A model generated the notes under the pieces. That model saw nothing but the letters and a program-made list of their open reading frames with translations, searched no databases and was not told the origin of the DNA. This document shows positions 58,288 to 64,000 of a stretch of 64,000 nt of DNA, piece after piece (position 1 is the stretch's first letter; each line of letters opens with the position of its first letter). The translations under genes were made by a program, and so were the position numbers. Source of the DNA: Amoebophrya sp. A120 (taxonomy: Eukaryota; Sar; Dinophyceae; Syndiniales; Amoebophryaceae); assembly GCA_905178155.1 (NCBI GenBank), contig CAJINV010000003.1, forward strand, positions 698,784 through 762,783, in the 5' to 3' direction.

Positions 58288-61200
58288 ATGCTAGCCGTGC
58301 CCTCGACGTTTGGCGCCACCAAAGTTGGTCGGCGTGGCATGTTTTCGGTGGCTCATGCTTCAGACGAGATTCGTTTTGTGGAGCGAGGATCGACGCAGGG
58401 TCGTGCACCACGACCTACTACGGCCACACGGTTTCCTCCTCGAGGTCATCTTGAGACAAGTGCAGAAGCTGATGGCGGTGGACAAACGCTCGGCCGCGGC
58501 GAAGATGCGTTTACAACGACAGCTAAAAAGAAATCCAGTCCCTCGTCTAGTGGCACAACTGGCATGAAACTCGGCACTATGAAATTCCACGAGCAGATAA
58601 ACAGAAAAAGGCTGTTTTTCGAAGCAGGATCGCAGCCGTCGCGGTGGAAGGTTATCGCTTTGCACGACCCGGAGACCTACGAGCTGAAAACTGAACAGGA
58701 GAAACACCGGGAGCAGTACCTTCGCTTCAGGAGACGGCGGCGGCAGAAATGGGGCGTCTTGCTGAATCCGTTACATGGTTTGGAAAAGCGCGGGTACGCG
58801 GACCCGAACACGCTGAATTTCCCGGAGCTCCTGGATATGACGGAGCGGGCGTCTGCGGAACGAGTTGCCAACCCCATTTTCTGGAACCAAGTCGTCATCC
58901 GCGCGGTGCGGCTCCGGGATGTGTGTCGTATAGATCATTTCGTGCGCTTCCTGCACGTACTGACCGACGCGCGGCCGCTGGACCGGGATCGCGTCATGGG
59001 CCTGTTCCGAAAAGCCGTGCGCGAGGTTCGCCAAGACGCTTTCAGCCGGCTGACTCTGGCCGAGGGAGCGACCCTGCTGAAGTGCTACGCCCACTACCGG
59101 CTGCGGAGCGTACCGCTCTGCGAAACCATGCAGAGAAAAGCGCTGCAGGAGCTCGCGCCGCTGTTCCTGCCAGAAATAAATCATGAGTATCTTCGCTCTC
59201 AGTCAGATGAAATGAGCGTAGAGGAGAAGTGCGCCTACGACCCAGCTGTGCAAGAAACAGATGCTGGGGCGAACGCTGCATTTCCATTGGCTTCGAAAAC
59301 AGAGGTGCCTCAGGACGGAGGAGCGCCACGACATGCTTGCCAAGACGATGGGATAACATCTTCGGCGCTTGCTGGGCCGCAAGGCACTGAAGACATGATT
59401 CCTGATCATGATTTCGATGAAGGTATTTCATCTGCTTATGCAGCTGCTCCGGAAGACACGAGCAAACCTCTGACGAGACTACAGCGGCGAGCTGCTCGCA
59501 AGGATCAAGCCAAGAAGGAAGCAGCTGCGCAGGGAACAACAGGAACTTCCCATCCTGCACAAAAAGCTGCTCAGAGTGCTGCTGAAAGCGCAACAAGTTC
59601 CGCTCCTTCACTGAAAGTAAACGATAACGAAATCATCGACGTGCTGCACCACCTCGCCGACATGATCGGAAGCTTTACGAAAATGGAGTACAATTTCCTG
59701 GACGAAGAGCAATGTCCACTCGCAGCTGAGTTTTCTGCGCTGGTGCAAGCAGTGCTCGACAGAGTATCGCATAGATGTGCGCTTGGTCGTGATGAGGACC
59801 AAGAGCGTCCTGATCTTCACAAACAACAACCACCTCGCACCACTTTTCTCCGCCTCGCTGATTTATCTGCGCTGTCGAGAGCGGGCTTTTCGATTTCTCC
59901 TGATTACTTTGCTCTAACAGTGCACCATCACGACGCGGCCGTGGGCGCTTCCGAGATGAAAAACTCCGATGCTGAAGATCGAACGGGAGACGCTAGCGAC
60001 GGCAGGGTGGGAAACCAGGAAGATTCGCGCGAAGGTCATGTAGCTGCAAACCGCGCATCGGCGCCAGAAGGCGGAGAAACAAGTGCAACGGGCGAAGGGA
60101 ACAAGACCAAAGAAGAAGGTGTTTCAGAGGACCAGACCGGGCAACATCAAGTAGATGACGCTGCAGAGATTCAGTTACAGACCTGGAGCGACGTCGCGCT
60201 GTATCTTCCTGTCGAAACTGCGCCGGATCTCTTTTCAGTCGTGGTTCGAAACGTCAAGCGATGTCTGGCGCTGGATGATCCACCCACGCTTTCTCCTTCT
60301 TGCGTACAGACGAGTACGACGTACGACGAGAACGGCCAGCCTGCCGGCTTCGCTCCGCCCCTCCGTCTAGCGCCGTTCGTGCCTGTTTCAAATTCCACCT
60401 CCAGGTCGGCCATTGCGACTTCTGGTGGTAGCCGCGACTTGGAAGGAGGGCAGTTTCCTTCGGCAGTGATTGACCACCCCGGGGAAGTGGTCTTTCGCAG
60501 AAAAATCGCGCGCTCCCTTGTTTCCTTGTTACAGGGAGCTTTGCGGACACGGCAACGATCGTGCGTAGAGCTCGTCACGTACGATGCCGAATTGTGCGAG
60601 GACTACCTCCTTCCCTGCATCCGCGAACTCTCTCCGCAGGAAATCGAGATTGTGTGGCGATCCTTTTTTCGACGACACAGCCGAACGACGAGACGGGCAC
60701 TTGGTGAGGGCGAGGAGCAAGAAACCGACCATGTTGAAGATAATCCTTCCGCCAGTCTGTATGGGAGTGCCAGGTTTGAAATCGACAAAGTGAAAGTTGA
60801 AATGATTTGCCATGCATAAAATGGATGCCAGTTGGAACCCAGTTTCCAAGTAGCGCAAGACAAATTTTGCTGATGCCTAAATCCAGTTTGTAATGCTGTT
60901 TGGGTAAGGAAGACGCTTTTTGTCATGCTTCTTTAACAGCTCTATTTCTACCCCTCAACAGGCTTACAATCTGCCTCCCTTGCGTACTCTGCAAGACAGG
61001 CGCTTTGTGGGTTGCGTTTTATGCATCACAGACTATTTCAACTTTGACGATTTCAATCCTGACGCTTCCATAGTCTGCTGTTTGCACCTCTACTTGGTGA
61101 AGCTTGTCGGAAATTTGATTTGCTCTCGGCAAGGATGGTCCGGCAAATGGCAGGCCACATCGAAAAGAAGTGGCAAAGAGCCGACGAGCATGCGGAGAGT

Positions 61201-61392
61201 GGGCAGGTGTGGGCACCAGCGGGAGAGGAAGTGACAGACGGGAAGGTCGTGACGCAGCCGCAGGAACGCGACTTCACCGAAAAGTACTTTTTGCAGCTGA
61301 AATCTCGGTACTTGGATCAGATCTCTTTCGCAGGCTACAGAAAAGTGTTAGCGCACGACGAGAAAACTTCATCTCCTGACGCAGTGCGATAA
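58288..61392 (+). CDS. helical-repeat protein, possibly HPR/RAP-type organellar RNA factor
   Basis: Two exons (58288-60759, 61078-61392) separated by introner D4 encode 928 residues. After a Ser/Gly-rich N-terminus come alpha-helical segments (NPIFWNQVVIRAVRLRD, VRFLHVLTDARPLD, LTLAEGATLLKCYAHYRLR, LKVNDNEIIDVLHHLADMI) of a length and style like the heptatricopeptide/FASTK-like repeats of alveolate organellar RAP proteins. Low-complexity acidic linkers intervene. The C-terminal part (VARKIARS-like RKIARSLVSLLQGALR, LPCIRELSPQEIEIVWRSFF, LLFAPLLGEACRKFDLLSARM) continues the helical pattern across the introner. No RAP domain is certain. The role is an inference from style only. Confidence 0.6.
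60760..61072 (+). mobile_element. introner D4 (313 bp)
   Basis: Begins TATGGGAGTGCCAGGTTTG and ends CAATCCTGACGCTTCCATA. GTCTG duplication at 60755-60759 and 61073-61077. Joins gcc agt ctg|ctg ttt in frame. Interior similar to D1-D3. Confidence 0.95.
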
Positions 61393-62462
61393 AGCCGAAT
61401 GAACGAATAACAGAGCTTCTGCTAAAAGTGCTAAATGCTGAGAATACAGAATGTAAGTCACATAATGAAGCAGTAGCAGGGTGACTTGTTATTGTTTATG
61501 AAGCCCAGATGCACGAGCAAGTCCGACACTAGACGACCCTGAAGTCTTTGTATACCTGTCCCCCAATTATGGCAATGGCTTGTAGCGAAGCATGCAGAAC
61601 TGAACAGGGTGAGAGAAATCGTGCGCATTCCTGTCGTGTCAAAGAAACGCTTGTATCCGCAATCGTAGCATCATGAACATGATGTGTATGCCCATTATAT
61701 ATTCTCACTCTCGTACTAGACTATATCTGCATGTTAATACAGCAACACCAGCGAGCATTCATCGGTGCTTGAGGGAATTGCTAGCGGACTGATCGGTAGT
61801 GTTTTTTTTTTCTATCCCAAGGACATCGATGTCCTGTTCAGTTTTGTTTTGAAATTTGTTGCCTTGCAGAAGGCGATCGGTGATTTTCTGTCGTGTAAAT
61901 GAGCACGTGAAAAGTCGGGTTTTCTGTAACGCGAAGGCGCGACTTATGCTGTTTTTTTCGCTGCAGGTCGGTAATTTTTGTTTTTTCCGTCTTGCCACTG
62001 AAAGTGTAGTTTGCGTGACAACATATGTAGCAAGAAATGTGCTGTGGCTATGGCTTCATCTCTACCAACAGGGGACAAAGAGACCGAACTCGGGTAGCAC
62101 TTAACGAGAACGAGAAGAAAGTCGAGTTACTTGACGAATTTTTTAGAAGTGTTTCCCCACTTCTGTAGTTTCAGTTTCAACATCAGCCTGCACTTTCTAT
62201 CTCTAAAGAGAAGGTAGCCTTTGTCACCACCTCCGACCCACGCAAAGAAAATACTTCAAGGCGAGAATCCCTCCTCCAACTACCACGACTACTTCTACCC
62301 GAGAGCATCCATTTCAAGATTCAACACCGACCACGATCGTGCGTCCATTTCATCAAGATTCCACATTCACAAGATACTAGTTGGTTCTTGTGAAAGTAGG
62401 TGTAGCGACCAAGAAAATTAAATCTTCCCTGTGTAGAAGTCGTATCAAATTAAAGCAAGAAA
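61393..62462. other. intergenic spacer
   Basis: Leads into the aconitase gene. Only short frames (up to 82 codons); nothing recognised. Confidence 0.45.
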
Positions 62463-64000
62463 ATGTTTCAAAACGCAGTCAGGCGGCAGTTCCGCTTTTC
62501 GCGGGTTTTGAACCGACACAGCCCGATTCCGATCCCGGTACAGGCACGACAGATTGCGACCTTTCGAAAGGAGTATGAGGCACACGTAGCGGAGCGCGCT
62601 GCCGAGGGCGTTCCACCAACGCCACTCACAGCCACGCAAACAAAGCGAGTCTGCGAGCTGTTGACCGAGAAGACCGGCGAGGATGGTAAGTACGATGCGA
62701 TCGGTTTGAACGATGATCGTGTAGATTATCACAACTACATTTAGGCAGGACAGATACTTAGATTTGGAGTTGATCTACTTCTCGTCATTTTTATGTGCGC
62801 TTTGTATACTGAAACTGATACTGAAACTGATGAGCATACTTCTGTAAAAATGACAAAAAAACTACAGCCGCCTGGTTGAAGGAGCTTTTGACAACCCGCG
62901 TCCCGGCCGGCGTGGATGACGCCGCCAAGGAGAAGGCGTTCTTCCTGGACCAGGTGTCGAAGGGCAAGGCCAGCTGCAGCGTGATTTCCAAGGCGGAGGC
63001 CACGGAGTATTTGGGCACCATGCTCGGGGGGTTCAACGTGCAGTGCCTGATTGACGCGTTGGACGACGCGGAGCTCGCGCCGATCGCGCAGAAGGCGCTG
63101 TCCCACACCCTGTTGGTCTTTGACGCCTTCCACGACGTGGAGGAGAAGGCGAAAAACGGGAACACGTATGCATTGCAAGTATCATGTCCGGGTCTCGAAC
63201 AATAAACCTGTGATGCTGAGTTGCGCATGATTGCAACGCTTGCAATGGCATCAAGCTGGCATGGCAAGTTTTTGGAACGCAGCTCTAAAATGCCTAGCGC
63301 GCATTACAAATTACGTTTTTGCATGCAAAACGAAGTGCAGCTCTTTTGTTGCTCATGCAACTACACAGATTTTGCAGGAATGCCCGACACGCATTACAAG
63401 TTCCACTCACTTTCCGGACCCAGACATGTTTGCAATGCATAACACGTTCGCGCAGGCCATCATGGAGTCCTGGGCCGAAGCGGAGTGGTTCCACGCCAAG
63501 CCCCCGGTGCCGGAGAAGATCACGTATTACCGTGAAAAATGCCCCCACCCCCAAAGTTACCATAATTTGTGATGCAAAGTTTAAGTTTCCAAATGAAAAC
63601 TTTTTGTCATGCATGAAAGGAAAAATATGAATCTTTGTGATACCGAGTCTAGGCGTATGTAGCATTGCTTGCATGACAAGCGCCGCTCTTGCTGGGATCT
63701 GTTGCAATACAAATCTTCCTCTTCGCTATTCACGATTGGAGATCTGTTTCTGTTCTTGGAAATGTTTGCAATACAAATGCTCCCAAGTTCGGGGGTGGGG
63801 GCGTTTTTCATTGTGATATCACGGTCACCGTGTTCAAGGTGACCGGCGAAATATGAATTGCAAAAGCATCGCACTCGTGTAAATGCATTACAAATTTCCT
63901 CAGCATGAGAAATAAAATTTGTAATGCAGATTTGCCTTGGGAACAAGATTTGTAATGCAAGATTTGCATTTTTTATACGAGTACGATACTTTTGCACAGG
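62463..64000 (+). CDS. acnB: mitochondrial aconitate hydratase, bacterial AcnB type (5' part)
   Basis: Partial gene; exons 62463-62685, 62868-63166, 63447-63524 and 63824-63851, cut by the window end. The first intron (62686-62867) is GT-AG; the next three are introners. The N-terminus is rich in Arg with few acids (MFQNAVRRQFRFSRVLNRHS), typical of a mitochondrial presequence. It is followed by the AcnB N-terminal HEAT-like domain: HVAERAAEGVPPTPL, LTTRVPAGVDDAAKEKAFFL, YLGTMLGGFNVQCLIDALDD, LSHTLLVFDAFHDVEEKAK, SWAEAEWF and ITVTVFKVTGE. AcnB interconverts citrate and isocitrate through an Fe-S cluster; the cluster-binding part lies beyond the window. The bacterial type is notable in a eukaryote. 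Confidence 0.9.
63167..63441. mobile_element. introner C5 (275 bp), A/C chimera
   Basis: Begins TATGCATTGCAAGTATCATG and ends GTTTGCAATGCATA. The outer 12 bp match the A6 right end, while the next stretch (gtccgggtctcgaa / tccggacccagac) matches family C. ACACG duplication at 63162-63166 and 63442-63446. Joins aac acg|ttc gcg in frame. Confidence 0.93.
63525..63818. mobile_element. introner B4 (294 bp), divergent
   Basis: Begins TATTACCGTGAAAAATGCCC and ends GGGCGTTTTTCATTGTGATA. TCACG duplication at 63520-63524 and 63819-63823. Joins aag atc acg|gtc acc in frame, restoring the AcnB ITVTVFKV motif. Confidence 0.94.
63852..64000 (+). mobile_element. introner A8, truncated by the window end
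   Basis: Begins TATGAATTGCAAAAGCATCG; the right arm (cgagtacgatacttttgcacagg) reaches the last base of the window, so the terminal ATA and second duplication copy lie outside. The left flank is GCGAAA. It interrupts the aconitase 28 nt after B4. Confidence 0.9.

Noticed and set aside
9375-63900. TA target duplication (Tc1/mariner-like) for the introners
   Set aside because: All elements start TA and end TA, but restoring a single TA breaks the frame (for example at 9375). The 5-bp repeats outside TAT/ATA restore it every time.

Overview
The window looks like nuclear DNA of a parasitic dinoflagellate of the Amoebophrya (Syndiniales) type. Three things suggest this. All ten recognised coding units lie on the + strand. 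Proteins are rich in acidic, Ser and Gly low-complexity stretches. Most genes are interrupted by short inverted-repeat insertions that behave as precisely removed, non-GT-AG introns. Published Amoebophrya genome work describes such invasive introns (introners) with non-canonical splice sites; the organism assignment itself is an inference from these traits.

Layout, left to right: an intronless PPR-SMR protein (688-2739); a very large condensin-II subunit D3 homologue in 14 exons (4291-19436); an SRR1-like domain fused to a class I methyltransferase (22987-29770, 6 exons); a SET-domain methyltransferase-like protein with only GT-AG introns (31839-34420, 7 exons); a SAPS-domain phosphatase regulatory subunit (36338-41885, 6 exons); a Ppx/GppA-family protein (43381-45835, 5 exons); a WD40-like protein with coiled coil (47095-51687, 8 exons); an apparently intact non-LTR retrotransposon ORF with reverse transcriptase and RNase H (52533-56171); a helical-repeat protein of uncertain role (58288-61392, 2 exons); and the 5' part of a bacterial-type (AcnB) mitochondrial aconitase (62463 to beyond the window end). 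Spacers of about 0.8-3.5 kb are AT-richer and hold no gene I can support. No operon-like coupling or shared pathway is visible.

The main discovery is the intron system. I find 26 insertions of 130-951 bp in 7 of the 9 host genes. Nearly all begin TAT and end ATA, carry terminal inverted repeats, and 21 are flanked by a perfect 5-bp target duplication. They fall into at least nine sequence families (labelled A-I here). Removing the element plus one duplication copy restores the reading frame at every junction testable within the window, while no symmetric register within the duplications offers a GT-AG intron. Families A, B and C occur in both orientations and are removed in frame in both. Families A, B, C, G, H and I share a terminal pattern (TAT, then AAAA near position 10-14), and families A-F share a dispersed internal motif GCATKACAAAT in both orientations. 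About 19 ordinary GT-AG introns coexist with them in the same genes. All exon coordinates below come from reading-frame and phase checks by eye, not from transcripts.
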